DNA of 64,000 nt from Parabacteroides johnsonii DSM 18315 (GTDB taxonomy: Bacteria > Bacteroidota > Bacteroidia > Bacteroidales > Tannerellaceae), in the NCBI RefSeq assembly GCF_025151045.1, contig NZ_CP102285.1, positions 4,588,001 through 4,652,000 on the forward strand. Direction: 5' to 3'. This document shows positions 40,081 through 48,843 of this stretch, piece by piece (the stretch's first letter is position 1; each line of letters opens with the position of its first letter). The notes below the pieces were generated by a model. It was not told where the DNA came from. It did not search any database and was given only the letters and a program-made list of their open reading frames with translations. The translations under genes and the position numbers were made by a program.

Positions 40081-41553
40081 ATGAGCACAGAAGAAAGAGA
40101 TGAATCTCAACCGCGTCCAAGAAAGGTGATACCAAGTATCAGACGGGAAAACACAGACCAGGATTCTGAAAGAAGACCTTACAATCAAGGTTATAACAGA
40201 CCTGAAGGAAACAACTATGAACGGAGACCATATAACCGTCCTAACCGGGATGACCGTGGAGGTTATAATTTTTATGGGGACAACCGCTCTTATGGAGACA
40301 GACCGAGTCGCCCGCGTACGTATGATAACCGTGATGGCGGTTACAACAAACCGTATAATCGCGATAATGGTGGAAACCGTAGCTATGGCAACTCTAACCG
40401 TGAAGGCGGCTATAACAGCAGACCTTCTTACGGTAACAATCGCTCTTATGGCAACAACGATCGTTCTTATGGCAATGACCGTTCTTATGGAAACGATCGT
40501 TCGTACAATCGTCCGTCTCGTCCGAGCTATGAAGACAGAGGAAAGGCTTATTCGGTCACTCCGTCCGGCGATGCTATTTCGGGTGATGGTGTAAAGAAAA
40601 GAAGACCGCGTGTAGGTGATACCCGTGTAAGTTCGTCTTACGATAATCGCGATAATCGTGGTGGCAGACCTTCATACGGTAATAACAACAACCGTTATGG
40701 AAATGGCGGCGGACGTGGCGGCTACAATAACAACAGACGTCCGAACAACAATCGCCGTACTGGTGATTACAATCCGAATGCCAAGTATAACTTCCAGAAA
40801 CAGTTGAAGTATAAGGAAGTGCTGGCTGATCCGAACGAACCGATCCGCTTGAATAAGTTCTTGTCTAATGCAGGCGTTTGTTCGCGTCGCGAGGCGGATG
40901 AATTTATCCAGGCAGGTGTTGTTCAGGTAAATGATCAGGTTGTAACCGAATTGGGAACGAAGATTACCCGTCAGGACAAGGTGTTGTTCAAAGACCAGCA
41001 GGTTCAGATCGAGAGCAAAGTGTATATTGTTCTGAATAAGCCGAAGAACTGTGTGACAACATCCGATGATCCTCAGGAACGTCTGACTGTCATGGATTTG
41101 GTTAAGAACGCTTGCCAGGAACGAATTTATCCGGTGGGCCGTCTGGACCGTAACACGACAGGTGTCCTGTTGCTGACTAACGATGGTGATCTGGCTTCCA
41201 AGCTGACACATCCTTCTTTCAAGAAGAAGAAGATCTACCATGTATGGTTGGATAAGAACGTCTCTATTGAAGATATGGAAAAGATCGCTAACGGACTGGA
41301 GCTTGAAGACGGAGAAATCCATGCTGACGCTATCAGTTATGCAAGCGAAGATGACAAGAGCCAGGTTGGTATCGAAATTCACTCGGGACGTAACCGTATC
41401 GTCCGTCGTATTTTCGAATCACTGGGCTATCACGTGGTTAAACTGGATCGTGTCTATTTTGCCGGTCTTACAAAAAAGAACCTGGGACGTGGAAAGTGGC
41501 GTTATCTGAACGAACGTGAGGTAAACGCGCTCCGCATGGGTGCTTTTGAATAA
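40081..41553 (+). CDS. RsuA/RluB-family rRNA pseudouridine synthase with long disordered N-terminus
   Basis: A 490-residue protein in two very different halves. Residues 1 to about 245 are low-complexity, rich in Arg, Asn, Tyr, Gly and Ser, with runs of RSYGND and NRDNR units, and resemble RNA-binding RGG/YG tails. Residues about 255-490 are a complete enzyme: an S4 RNA-binding domain (IRLNKFLSNAGVCSRREADE) and a catalytic domain with VGRLDRNTTGVLLLTNDGDL holding the nucleophilic Asp. RluB-type enzymes modify 23S rRNA. The tail may help find RNA or form condensates; Bacteroidetes homologues often have such extensions. Repeats in the DNA are coding, not CRISPR. Confidence 0.9.
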   Translation: MSTEERDESQPRPRKVIPSIRRENTDQDSERRPYNQGYNRPEGNNYERRPYNRPNRDDRGGYNFYGDNRSYGDRPSRPRTYDNRDGGYNKPYNRDNGGNRSYGNSNREGGYNSRPSYGNNRSYGNNDRSYGNDRSYGNDRSYNRPSRPSYEDRGKAYSVTPSGDAISGDGVKKRRPRVGDTRVSSSYDNRDNRGGRPSYGNNNNRYGNGGGRGGYNNNRRPNNNRRTGDYNPNAKYNFQKQLKYKEVLADPNEPIRLNKFLSNAGVCSRREADEFIQAGVVQVNDQVVTELGTKITRQDKVLFKDQQVQIESKVYIVLNKPKNCVTTSDDPQERLTVMDLVKNACQERIYPVGRLDRNTTGVLLLTNDGDLASKLTHPSFKKKKIYHVWLDKNVSIEDMEKIANGLELEDGEIHADAISYASEDDKSQVGIEIHSGRNRIVRRIFESLGYHVVKLDRVYFAGLTKKNLGRGKWRYLNEREVNALRMGAFE

Positions 41554-41561
41554 TATAGAGT

Positions 41562-41595
41562 TTAGCCGGTTGGAAAAGCCGGCTAACTTGTTTTG
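41562..41595 (+). terminator. Probable terminator between pseudouridine synthase gene and asnS
   Basis: TTAGCCGG (41562-41569) and CCGGCTAA (41579-41586) form an 8-base stem, followed by a weak T-rich stretch (CTTGTTTTG). Confidence 0.55.
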
Positions 41596-41620
41596 ATTAC
41601 CTAAGAATAAAAATATAAAC

Positions 41621-43027
41621 ATGGAAGCAATTAAAAGAACAAAGATTGTAGACGTACTGAAAAGCGATGCTTTCGGCACGACCGTTAACGTGAAAGGTTG
41701 GGTGCGTACCCGCCGTGGTAGTAAACAGGTTAGTTTCATAGCCTTGAATGACGGTTCTACAATAAATAATGTTCAGATCGTTGTAGACGTGGATAAGCTG
41801 GGCGAAGAATTTCTGAAGCCGATAACAACAGGTGCGAGTATCAGTGTGAACGGTACGTTGGTGCAGTCGCAAGGCAAAGGCCAGAATGTGGAGATCCAGG
41901 CTACTGAAATAGAAATTTACGGTTCTGCCGATCCGAATACTTATCCTTTACAGAAGAAAGGTCATTCGATGGAATTCCTACGTGAGATCGCTCATCTCCG
42001 TCCACGTACGAATACATTCGGTGCGGTGTTCCGTATTCGTCATAACATGGCTTATGCCATTCATAAATTTTTCCATGACAGAGGGTTCTTCTATTTCCAT
42101 ACACCGTTGATCACAGCTTCCGACTGTGAAGGTGCAGGCCAGATGTTCCAGGTGACAACCATGAACCTCTATGATCTGAAGAAGGATGAAAACGGATCTA
42201 TCGTTTATGATAACGATTTCTTTGGCAAGCAGGCGAGCCTGACTGTTTCTGGACAGTTGGAGGGTGAATTGGCTGCTACGGCTTTAGGACAGATTTATAC
42301 ATTCGGTCCGACTTTCCGTGCGGAAAACTCCAATACGCCGCGACACCTGGCCGAGTTCTGGATGATCGAGCCGGAAGTGGCTTTCAACGATATTCTGGAT
42401 AATATGCAGTTGGCGGAAGAGTTCATCAAGTATTGTGTACAATGGGCTTTGGACAACTGTATGGACGATATCAAATTCTTGAACGATATGTTCGATAAAG
42501 GTTTGATCGAACGTTTGCAGGGAGTGTTGAAAGACGATTTCGTCCGTTTGTCTTATACAGAAGGGATCAAGATTCTGGAAGAGGCTGTTGCTAAAGGCCA
42601 TACATTCGAGTTCCCGGTATATTGGGGGGTTGACCTGGCTTCGGAACATGAACGCTTCTTGGTTGAGGAGCATTTCAAACGTCCGGTAATCCTGACTGAC
42701 TATCCGAAAGAGATCAAAGCTTTCTATATGAAGCAGAATGAGGATGGCAAGACGGTTCGTGCGATGGATGTGTTGTTCCCGAAAATCGGTGAAATTATCG
42801 GAGGGTCCGAACGTGAAGCTGATTATGACAAACTGTTGAACCGCATTAATGAAATGGGAATTCCTATGAAGGATATGTGGTGGTATTTGGATACTCGCCG
42901 TTTCGGTACGGTGCCTCATTCCGGTTTTGGCTTGGGCTTCGAACGTTTGCTGTTGTTTGTGACAGGTATGACAAACATTCGCGACGTGATTCCTTTCCCG
43001 CGTACACCGAAGAATGCCGATTTCTAA
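41621..43027 (+). CDS. asnS: Asparaginyl-tRNA synthetase
   Basis: A 468-residue class IIb synthetase that charges tRNA-Asn. The N-terminal OB-fold anticodon-binding domain spans about 15-110 ([24 protein letters not shown]). The catalytic core has motif 2 in [20 protein letters not shown] and motif 3 in [16 protein letters not shown]. The phrase [14 protein letters not shown] [10 protein letters not shown], and length near 465, separate AsnRS from AspRS. It is a single unit whose terminator is shared with the convergent lrp gene. Confidence 0.96.
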   Translation: MEAIKRTKIVDVLKSDAFGTTVNVKGWVRTRRGSKQVSFIALNDGSTINNVQIVVDVDKLGEEFLKPITTGASISVNGTLVQSQGKGQNVEIQATEIEIYGSADPNTYPLQKKGHSMEFLREIAHLRPRTNTFGAVFRIRHNMAYAIHKFFHDRGFFYFHTPLITASDCEGAGQMFQVTTMNLYDLKKDENGSIVYDNDFFGKQASLTVSGQLEGELAATALGQIYTFGPTFRAENSNTPRHLAEFWMIEPEVAFNDILDNMQLAEEFIKYCVQWALDNCMDDIKFLNDMFDKGLIERLQGVLKDDFVRLSYTEGIKILEEAVAKGHTFEFPVYWGVDLASEHERFLVEEHFKRPVILTDYPKEIKAFYMKQNEDGKTVRAMDVLFPKIGEIIGGSEREADYDKLLNRINEMGIPMKDMWWYLDTRRFGTVPHSGFGLGFERLLLFVTGMTNIRDVIPFPRTPKNADF

Positions 43028-43036
43028 TATCGCATA

Positions 43037-43103
43037 GAAGATTAAATAAAAAAACTCCGCATAGTCCTGAATGTTCTATGCGGAGTTTTTTTATTTAATC
43101 TTC
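43037..43103. terminator. Bidirectional terminator with 28-base perfect stem, overlapping lrp 3' end
   Basis: Bases 43037-43064 pair perfectly with 43076-43103 around an 11-base loop. The GC core is ACTCCGCATAG, flanked by A-run and T-run. The right arm covers the lrp stop codon (43095-43097) and its last two sense codons, so part of the terminator is inside the gene. Confidence 0.9.
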
Positions 43104-43568
43104 ATCTTCCAAGTCGATTGGGATTTGTCGTTTGAACGCTTCCTTGAAAGAGATCAGCGACTCGGTTCGGGCAAGCCCTAACGGTTGAAGTTTATTATGG
43201 ATAATGCTCAATAAATGCTGATTATTCTTCGCATATATCTTTATGAATAAATCATATTGTCCTGTCGTATAATGACATTCAACCACTTCCGGGATTTCCT
43301 TCAGAGCTTCCGTTACCGATGGGAACTGCCCGGGAGATTTGAGGAACAGACCCATGTATGCACAAGTCTCATAGCCTACTTTTGTGTTGTCGACGATAAA
43401 TTCGGATCCTTTGATTACGCCCAAATTGGTAAGTTTTTGTATACGTTGGTGTATTGCTGCACCCGATACATTACATTCCCGCGCTACTTCGAGGAAAGGC
43501 ATACGGGCATTACCTATGATTAGTTTTAATATCTTCTCGTCAAGTTCATCCAGTTGATGGTGTGCCAT
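43095..43568 (-). CDS. Lrp/AsnC-family transcriptional regulator
   Basis: A 157-residue regulator. The N-terminal winged helix-turn-helix spans about 5-60 (LDELDEKILKLIIGNARMPF, then VSGAAIHQRIQKLTNLGVI). The C-terminal RAM ligand domain includes FLKSPGQFPSVTEALKEIPEVVECHYTTGQYDLFIKI (cited by its ends) and the closing TESLISFKEAFKRQIPI. Such proteins sense amino acids and assemble as octamers. It converges on asnS and diverges from a GNAT gene across an AT-rich gap, where autoregulation is likely. Confidence 0.93.
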   Translation of the reverse strand: MAHHQLDELDEKILKLIIGNARMPFLEVARECNVSGAAIHQRIQKLTNLGVIKGSEFIVDNTKVGYETCAYMGLFLKSPGQFPSVTEALKEIPEVVECHYTTGQYDLFIKIYAKNNQHLLSIIHNKLQPLGLARTESLISFKEAFKRQIPIDLEDED

Positions 43569-43618
43569 AATTTATGTATATTTGTATATCTGTATAATCA
43601 GTTCTTACAATCTTAATA

Positions 43619-43626
43619 CAAATATA
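43619..43626 (-). promoter_or_regulatory. -7 element TATATTTG for lrp
   Basis: A minus-strand TAnnTTTG match 51 bases before the lrp start. A second TATATTTG on the plus strand at 43577-43584 lies 134 bases before the GNAT gene. The whole stretch is AT-rich, as Lrp operators usually are. Confidence 0.5.
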
Positions 43627-43717
43627 AATAATCTCTAATGATTAACCTCTATTTTTTAGTGGAATATTTTAGTTTGTAAGTTCCTTTAGTAGTAATCATC
43701 TTCAATTTTATAGTTTT

Positions 43718-44272
43718 ATGAATTTACAATCAGTAGTAGTATGTAGGTCTGTAAAAGACTTTTCTGATCCGGTATTGGACTTGATTGAGAAAACATACAT
43801 GGAATCTTTTCCGGAAGTGGAACGCCGTGACTTTTCACTTGTCCGCAATTTGGTTAAAGACGAATCCCGGTTTATCGTGTATGCTCTGTCAAAGGAGGAC
43901 CGGTATGTCGGCTTCATCACCGGCTGGCTTTTTGATGGCTATACTTATGCGGAACATTTTGCAATTGATCCGGCGGCCCGTAACGGGGGAATAGGAGCTG
44001 AGGCTATGAAGCAATTTCTGGCCTTCTGCGGTACTCCGGTTGTTCTGGAAGTGGAAATACCTGCGGATGAGATGAGCAAACGCAGGATTGGCTTCTATGA
44101 GCGTTTGGGCTTTAAACTGGACAATCATGTTTATCACCAGCCTCCTTACCGGGAAGGTGGAGAATGGTTGGAGATGCGGCTTATGACGTATGGCAATGTT
44201 GATCTGGAGTATTCTTTCGAGCAGGTGAAGAATTGTCTTCATAGGAATGTGTATGGAGTGAAAGGCGAGTAA
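43718..44272 (+). CDS. GNAT-family N-acetyltransferase
   Basis: A 184-residue cytosolic protein with the GNAT fold. The acetyl-CoA pyrophosphate-binding loop appears as AIDPAARNGGIGAEAMKQF (about 85-103), preceded by strand YVGFITGWLFDGYTYAEHFAI. The distal motif is RRIGFYERLGFKLDNHVYHQPP, typical of small-molecule or peptide acetyltransferases. The acceptor is unknown. It diverges from lrp and may be under its control. Confidence 0.85.
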   Translation: MNLQSVVVCRSVKDFSDPVLDLIEKTYMESFPEVERRDFSLVRNLVKDESRFIVYALSKEDRYVGFITGWLFDGYTYAEHFAIDPAARNGGIGAEAMKQFLAFCGTPVVLEVEIPADEMSKRRIGFYERLGFKLDNHVYHQPPYREGGEWLEMRLMTYGNVDLEYSFEQVKNCLHRNVYGVKGE

Positions 44273-44330
44273 GTCAGACCCCGAAGGTTTCAAGGACGGG
44301 TGAAGCAAAAAGAGTCTGATCGTAACTAAA

Positions 44331-44377
44331 ACAAAATAAAAAAGGCGGGGTTAGAAACCTCGCCTTTTTTATTTTGT
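44331..44377. terminator. Bidirectional terminator between GNAT gene and exbD
   Basis: A 22-base stem (44331-44352 with 44356-44377, one G-U pair) with GC core GGCGGGGTT/AACCTCGCC, three-base loop, and A- and T-runs on both sides. It lies between convergent genes. Confidence 0.9.
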
Positions 44378-44388
44378 ATATCCAGAGA

Positions 44389-44856
44389 TTAGTCAGCAGC
44401 CTGACGAGCAGAATAACTAATCTTCAATGCGTATGCTTCACGAAGCGCCTGCTTAACGTCTGTGATCAGACCCATCTTGGTTTCCTTATCGGCCTTGATA
44501 GATACTGTCATGAACGGCTGATCTTCTTCTTTCATACTGGATTTTTCCTGAGCGATGTAGTCCTGAATTTCCGATACTTCAGCGAACTTGTCGTTCAACT
44601 GCAAGCGGGCTTCAGTACCCATCTTTCCTTGAAATTCCTGATTGGGCTTTCCAACATAGATGAATGTAACCAACGATTTCTTTTCCAGCTTCTGAAGTTC
44701 AGTAGCCTGTGGAGCGCGGAATTGCACCATCAATGTTACTTCACGCATGGATGTTACCATCATGATGAAGAACAAGAAAGCGAACACCAAGTCAGGTAAT
44801 GATGACGTATTCAATTCGGGCATTTCACGTCCGCCCGCTTTACTAAACTTTCCCAT
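44389..44856 (-). CDS. ExbD/TolR-family proton-channel subunit, copy 2
   Basis: A 155-residue inner-membrane protein. One N-terminal helix (LVFAFLFFIMMVTSM, about 27-42) contains the region of the conserved proton-carrying Asp in ExbD (SLPDLVFAFLFF). The periplasmic part (about 60-150) has FMTVSIKADKETKMGLITDVKQALREA, the C-terminal ExbD fold (cited by its ends). It overlaps the upstream exbD by one base (TAATG). It acts with ExbB and TonB to energise outer-membrane import. Confidence 0.92.
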   Translation of the reverse strand: MGKFSKAGGREMPELNTSSLPDLVFAFLFFIMMVTSMREVTLMVQFRAPQATELQKLEKKSLVTFIYVGKPNQEFQGKMGTEARLQLNDKFAEVSEIQDYIAQEKSSMKEEDQPFMTVSIKADKETKMGLITDVKQALREAYALKISYSARQAAD

Positions 44857-45446
44857 TACTTCTTATCTCCATAATTTTTAGGTTCTGCTTCAGAAATCTT
44901 TTGCGGATAAATCTGCTGCACAGCCTTTTGTTGTTCTTCATCCAGATCTGCGAATGCTTTTCCGAATTTCTTTCTGGAAACATCGTCACGCAGTTCGTTG
45001 TATGCTTTTGCTAATTCGTTCTGAACACTGATGTAAGCCTGATATTCAGTACCACGGTCATTCTGCAGAGAGATAACGTGCTTTTTAGCAGTCATTACTT
45101 TTCCGAAGAAAGGAACGTCCTCTTCTGTTTTTTCGGGCTTATTCGCATCATTGTACGGATTCTCGATGAACTCTTTAACCTTGTCTTTCAATTGCTTGAT
45201 GTCGACGAACTGGTCGCCGCAGAGAATCTGGTTGCTACTGTTGATCAATACAACCAACAAGTTCCTCTTGTTAACATCAACATCATTCTTCTTTTGGTCT
45301 TTAGGAACAGGAGGCGGCAAACGTCTTGCCAAACCTTTATCTGTATCCATAGATGTAGTAATAAGGAAGAAGATAAGCAACATGAAAGCAATATCGGCTG
45401 AAGAAGTCGCATTCATTGCGGGTACTTTTCTCTTTTTTCTTGCCAT
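44856..45446 (-). CDS. ExbD/TolR-family proton-channel subunit, copy 1
   Basis: A 196-residue paralogue. The basic N-terminus (ARKKRKVPAMNATSSADIAFMLLIFFLITTS, cited by ends) leads into one helix with the ExbD-type Asp in SSADIAFMLL. The periplasmic part is longer than usual, including NVDVNKRNLLVVLINSSNQILCGD and a charged insertion. Two ExbD copies in one operon suggest a hetero-oligomeric stator. It is separated by 35 bases from the small membrane-protein gene upstream. Confidence 0.92.
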   Translation of the reverse strand: MARKKRKVPAMNATSSADIAFMLLIFFLITTSMDTDKGLARRLPPPVPKDQKKNDVDVNKRNLLVVLINSSNQILCGDQFVDIKQLKDKVKEFIENPYNDANKPEKTEEDVPFFGKVMTAKKHVISLQNDRGTEYQAYISVQNELAKAYNELRDDVSRKKFGKAFADLDEEQQKAVQQIYPQKISEAEPKNYGDKK

Positions 45447-45481
45447 ATAGCTTTTTGTTTTATCGATTCGTTATTACTAAA

Positions 45482-45955
45482 TTATCTGTTCAGCATTTTC
45501 TTTACGCTTCCTGCTACTACAGCTATGATGATCAATACCATTAAAACAATGGAAGAATTGATCCACATGTCTGTAATCTTCAACCAGCCTACCGTATTAT
45601 ACTTCTGCGAATCAGCATTCAGACCCTGCAACGGAGTACCGTCACCGATAGAGTAGGTAATGAATAACATTGCAACGAATGCAACAACCACACCTAAAGC
45701 TGCAACAGCGGATTTAGGATTAACCTTCAACAAATTGACAAACTGCCAAATTGCAAATAACACCATACAAACGATTGTAACAAAGAACAATCCGGTTGTC
45801 CAGTTCAATAACAGGCCGGTGTATACATATTCTTTCATTTCTTCTCCCGGATTCGTAATGCCTCCGCCGAAGAACATACCCAGTACGACAATGCTGATAA
45901 GTGAAACCACCAGCAATGTCCAACTGGACATTTTTCTTATTTTAGTAACTGCCAT
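45482..45955 (-). CDS. Small multi-helix membrane protein of the exb operon
   Basis: A 157-residue protein with about four transmembrane helices: WTLLVVSLISIVVLGMFFGGG, LNWTTGLFFVTIVCMVLFAIW, AVAALGVVVAFVAMLFITYSI, and SSIVLMVLIIIAVVAGSV (each approximate). The stretch NPKSAVAALGVV and the periplasmic QKYNTVGWLKITDMW are distinctive. It has no similarity I can name to ExbB, ExbD or TonB. Its constant place between exbB (eight bases away) and exbD suggests it is an accessory subunit of this proton motor. Confidence 0.8.
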   Translation of the reverse strand: MAVTKIRKMSSWTLLVVSLISIVVLGMFFGGGITNPGEEMKEYVYTGLLLNWTTGLFFVTIVCMVLFAIWQFVNLLKVNPKSAVAALGVVVAFVAMLFITYSIGDGTPLQGLNADSQKYNTVGWLKITDMWINSSIVLMVLIIIAVVAGSVKKMLNR

Positions 45956-45963
45956 AAGTCTAA

Positions 45964-46701
45964 TTATTTTTTGAATTTAAGGTTGTATTTGATAACCATA
46001 TCCAGCAAAGTGATAGAAGCGTCTTCCATCTGGTTCAGGATAGCTTCCAGTTTGCTCAGCAAATAGTTATAGAATACCTGAAGGATCAATGCAACAACCA
46101 AACCACCTACTGTTGTGATCAAGGCCACTTTCATACCACCTGCTACAACCGTCGGGCTGATATCACCAACCTGTTCGATTTTATCGAACGCCATAACCAT
46201 ACCTACTACAGTTCCCAAGAATCCTAATGACGGAGCCATTGCGATAAACAATGTGATCCAAGACATGTTCTTTTCCAAAAGACCACCCTGAACACCACCA
46301 TAAGAAACAATAGATTTTTCAACAACATCAATACCTTGGTCAATTCTCATCAAACCCTGGTAAGCGATAGAAGCGATAGGACCTCTTGTATCACGAGCGA
46401 TAGCTTTTGCACCTTCTACATCACCTTTATCCAAAGCATCTTCAATACTTTTCAGCAATTTGCTGGAGTTAGTTTCAGCCAAGTTCAAGTAAATAATTCT
46501 TTCCAAGCAGAAAGCCAAACCGAAAATCAATGCGATAGCAACCAAACTCATGAAGTCGGCACCACCTTCGATAAACTTAGTCTTCAAAGCCTGGTACATA
46601 CCACCTTCAACAGCGGTTCCGGCAGCTTCTTGCGCGAATGCTACAGAAGAGATTCCAAGAGCACATAAACTCATGAACGTTTTTGCAAAATACTTTTTCA
46701 T
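45964..46701 (-). CDS. MotA/TolQ/ExbB-family proton-channel subunit
   Basis: A 245-residue inner-membrane protein with an N-terminal hydrophobic signal-like segment (MSLCALGISSVAFAQ) that E. coli ExbB lacks. Three further helices follow: MSLVAIALIFGLAFCLERII, ITLFIAMAPSLGFLGTVVGMV, and VALITTVGGLVVALILQVFY. The conserved ExbB/TolQ block is APSLGFLGTVVGMVMAFDKI with GGMKVALITTVGGL. It forms the proton channel with the ExbD subunits. It is the first gene of the operon exbB-TM protein-exbD-exbD; tonB lies 2 kb upstream in a separate unit. Confidence 0.93.
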   Translation of the reverse strand: MKKYFAKTFMSLCALGISSVAFAQEAAGTAVEGGMYQALKTKFIEGGADFMSLVAIALIFGLAFCLERIIYLNLAETNSSKLLKSIEDALDKGDVEGAKAIARDTRGPIASIAYQGLMRIDQGIDVVEKSIVSYGGVQGGLLEKNMSWITLFIAMAPSLGFLGTVVGMVMAFDKIEQVGDISPTVVAGGMKVALITTVGGLVVALILQVFYNYLLSKLEAILNQMEDASITLLDMVIKYNLKFKK

Positions 46702-46782
46702 TGTGTGTTTAATTTTTAAGATTAATAATTCTCTTATTTGTTTTTATTTTTTGTTATTAATAATCGTCATGGTATCTTAAAG

Positions 46783-46870
46783 CGGAGAGAGCGGGATTCG
46801 AACCCGCGAAACCCTTTAGGGGTTTACACGCTTTCCAGGCGTGCCTCTTCAACCACTCGAGCATCTCTCC
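46783..46870 (-). tRNA. tRNA-Ser (anticodon GGA)
   Basis: An 88-base class II tRNA: acceptor GGAGAGA with TCTCTCC, anticodon loop CTGGAAA, long variable arm (ACCCCTAAAGGGT), T-arm GCGGGTTCGAATCCCGC, discriminator G as usual for tRNA-Ser. No CCA is encoded. Confidence 0.96.
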
Positions 46871-47014
46871 AAAAACAAGCCACCGCTTCTCTAAAACGGG
46901 TGCAAAATACGAAAAAAATCGCATATCCAAACGTTTCAGTGCACAAATCTATAGTTTTTGCTTGACATATGCACAATATCTGGCGGATAAATTTTGAATA
47001 CGCGCGAAAATATC

Positions 47015-47803
47015 TCACGATATTGGTTTATTCTCGATTTTAAATAGTTTTAGAGCATTTATCCGTGTTGTTTCAACGGTCTCTTCAAGTGTCAGGCCAT
47101 AGGTCAAGGCTACTTTTTCAGCCGTTTTCCAGATATAGGCCGGCTCGTTCCTTCTCCCCCTGTAGGGGACAGGGGCGAGGTAGGGGGCGTCTGTCTCCAA
47201 TACTATTTTCCGGATGTCTGTCTGCCGGATGATATCCGACAGCTTGGAGTTTTTAAATGTAATGACCCCATTTATCCCGATTTTGAAATTTTTTAATTTT
47301 TTAATTTCTTCCAATTCGGCTTCATTACCGGTAAAACTATGAAAGACTCCGGTGAGCGTGTCGGCTCCTACCTTATATAAAGAGTTGAAAACTTCCGGGT
47401 AGGCGTCGCGGGTGTGAATGGCGACCGGCAGATTGAGATCGATGCTCCATCTGAGTTGTTCCTCGAATACTTCTTTCTGTTCCTTCAGGTATGTTTTGTC
47501 CCAATACAGGTCTATACCTATTTCCCCGATTCCGCAATAAGCACGTTTGCCGAGCCATGATTCTGTTTCCTTCAGGTTTTTGGCATAATGTTCGTTGACG
47601 CTGGTCGGGTGCAGTCCCATCATCGGATAAGTGAAATCCGGATAACGGTCGCACAGGTCATGCATCCGCCCGATGGTGGTGGTGTCGACATTCGGAAGGA
47701 GCAGGGTGTCTATGCCCGACTTTTTCGCGGCAGTGACCAGTTGATCCTGCTCCGGATCAAAATCCTCTAAATACAGATGGTTGTGTGTGTCGATCAGTTT
47801 CAT
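47015..47803 (-). CDS. TatD-family metal-dependent hydrolase
   Basis: A 262-residue TIM-barrel enzyme of the TatD DNase family. Metal ligands are visible in order: DTHNHLYLEDF (HxH), GEIGIDLYWD (Glu), VAIHTRDAY (His), FHSFTGN (His) and ETDAPYLAPVP (Asp). TatD proteins have been shown to have 3' exonuclease activity in DNA quality control. It is the second gene after the prenyl synthase, with one base between them, so the two are translationally coupled. Confidence 0.92.
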   Translation of the reverse strand: MKLIDTHNHLYLEDFDPEQDQLVTAAKKSGIDTLLLPNVDTTTIGRMHDLCDRYPDFTYPMMGLHPTSVNEHYAKNLKETESWLGKRAYCGIGEIGIDLYWDKTYLKEQKEVFEEQLRWSIDLNLPVAIHTRDAYPEVFNSLYKVGADTLTGVFHSFTGNEAELEEIKKLKNFKIGINGVITFKNSKLSDIIRQTDIRKIVLETDAPYLAPVPYRGRRNEPAYIWKTAEKVALTYGLTLEETVETTRINALKLFKIENKPIS

Positions 47804-47804
47804 T

Positions 47805-48779
47805 TTAAGACTGGCGGTTCATTAAACGGGCGCTGACTCCTTTCAGTATGGTTAACCTTTCGGAATCTACGCTTAACGAGGCCAGGCAATTCATTGCCTG
47901 ATTATAATATGCGTGTATTTTTTCTTCGGACAACTCTTTTAGCTGCAGTTGGTCATAGATGGCTGTCACAGAGGCGATTTTCTCTGCCGGATCGAATGTC
48001 TTTTTGCCTATCCAGTTGTTCAGCTCCGCTTTCTGGGTATCCGAAGCAAGGCGTAAAGCGTTGATCAGCATGAATGTCTTTTTGTTGCAGAGTATGTCTC
48101 CTCCGATGTTTTTGCCGAATGTAGCCGTGTCTCCGTAAACATCCAACAGATCATCCTGCAACTGGAAGGCCAGCCCGATGTTGATGCCGAATTGGTACAG
48201 CGCTTCGGCATCCGCTTCCGGTGCATTCCCCATAATGGCTCCCATCTTCAGGGCGCAGGCAAGCAATACGGCCGTTTTCAGACGGATCATTTCGATGTAT
48301 TCCGCTTCCGTTACGTCGGTTCTCGATTCGAATTCCATATCGTATTGCTGTCCGCCGCATATCTCAAGCGCAGTACGGGTGAATAGGTCTAATATTTCTT
48401 TTAATGATTCGGATTTCGTTTCGCCGATCAGTTGATAGGCTGCAATCAGCATGGCGTCTCCGGAAAGGATGGCAGTGTTGTCATTCCATACTTTATGGAC
48501 GGTCGGTTTGTTTCTTCTTTTATCGGCTTCGTCCATCAGGTCATCGTGCAAAAGGGTGAAGTTATGGAATACTTCAAGTCCTAACGCCGGCTTGATGGCT
48601 ATATCTACATTTTCTTTATATAAGTTACATGCCATTAGGACGAGTGCCGGACGGATTCTTTTTCCACCGAGTGAAAGGATGTACTCGATCGGTTCGTATA
48701 GACTTTTGGGGGGATAGGTGAATTGGAGCCGGGTAATTTCCTGCTCTATTTTCTGTAAGATATCATTAAAAGCGAACAT
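47805..48779 (-). CDS. Trans-polyprenyl diphosphate synthase
   Basis: A 324-residue all-helical enzyme that condenses isopentenyl diphosphate onto an allylic diphosphate. The first Asp-rich motif is LLHDDLMDEADKRRNKPT (DDxxD), and the second is QLQDDLLDVYGD. The N-terminal LGGKRIRPALVLMA holds the substrate-binding GKR. The residues before the first motif (VFHNFTLLHDD, with Phe and Leu) suggest a chain longer than C15 is possible, but product length cannot be fixed by eye. Likely products are farnesyl or longer precursors feeding UppS and menaquinone. It is transcribed together with tatD. Confidence 0.9.
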   Translation of the reverse strand: MFAFNDILQKIEQEITRLQFTYPPKSLYEPIEYILSLGGKRIRPALVLMACNLYKENVDIAIKPALGLEVFHNFTLLHDDLMDEADKRRNKPTVHKVWNDNTAILSGDAMLIAAYQLIGETKSESLKEILDLFTRTALEICGGQQYDMEFESRTDVTEAEYIEMIRLKTAVLLACALKMGAIMGNAPEADAEALYQFGINIGLAFQLQDDLLDVYGDTATFGKNIGGDILCNKKTFMLINALRLASDTQKAELNNWIGKKTFDPAEKIASVTAIYDQLQLKELSEEKIHAYYNQAMNCLASLSVDSERLTILKGVSARLMNRQS

Positions 48780-48798
48780 ATATTATTTGTTTAAATAA

Positions 48799-48825
48799 AA
48801 AAGGCTGCGATAGAAGCAGCCTTTT
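48799..48825 (-). terminator. Terminator after tonB
   Basis: On the minus strand, AAAAGGCTGC pairs with GCAGCCTTTT around a seven-base loop, followed by a T-rich tail. It lies between tonB and the prenyl synthase start. Confidence 0.82.
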
Positions 48826-48843
48826 CGTACTATTTACATGTTA

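Noticed and set aside
40380-40530. Short direct repeats that could suggest a CRISPR array
   Set aside because: They are in frame within one gene and encode RSYGND-type repeats; spacing is irregular and there are no unique spacers or cas genes.
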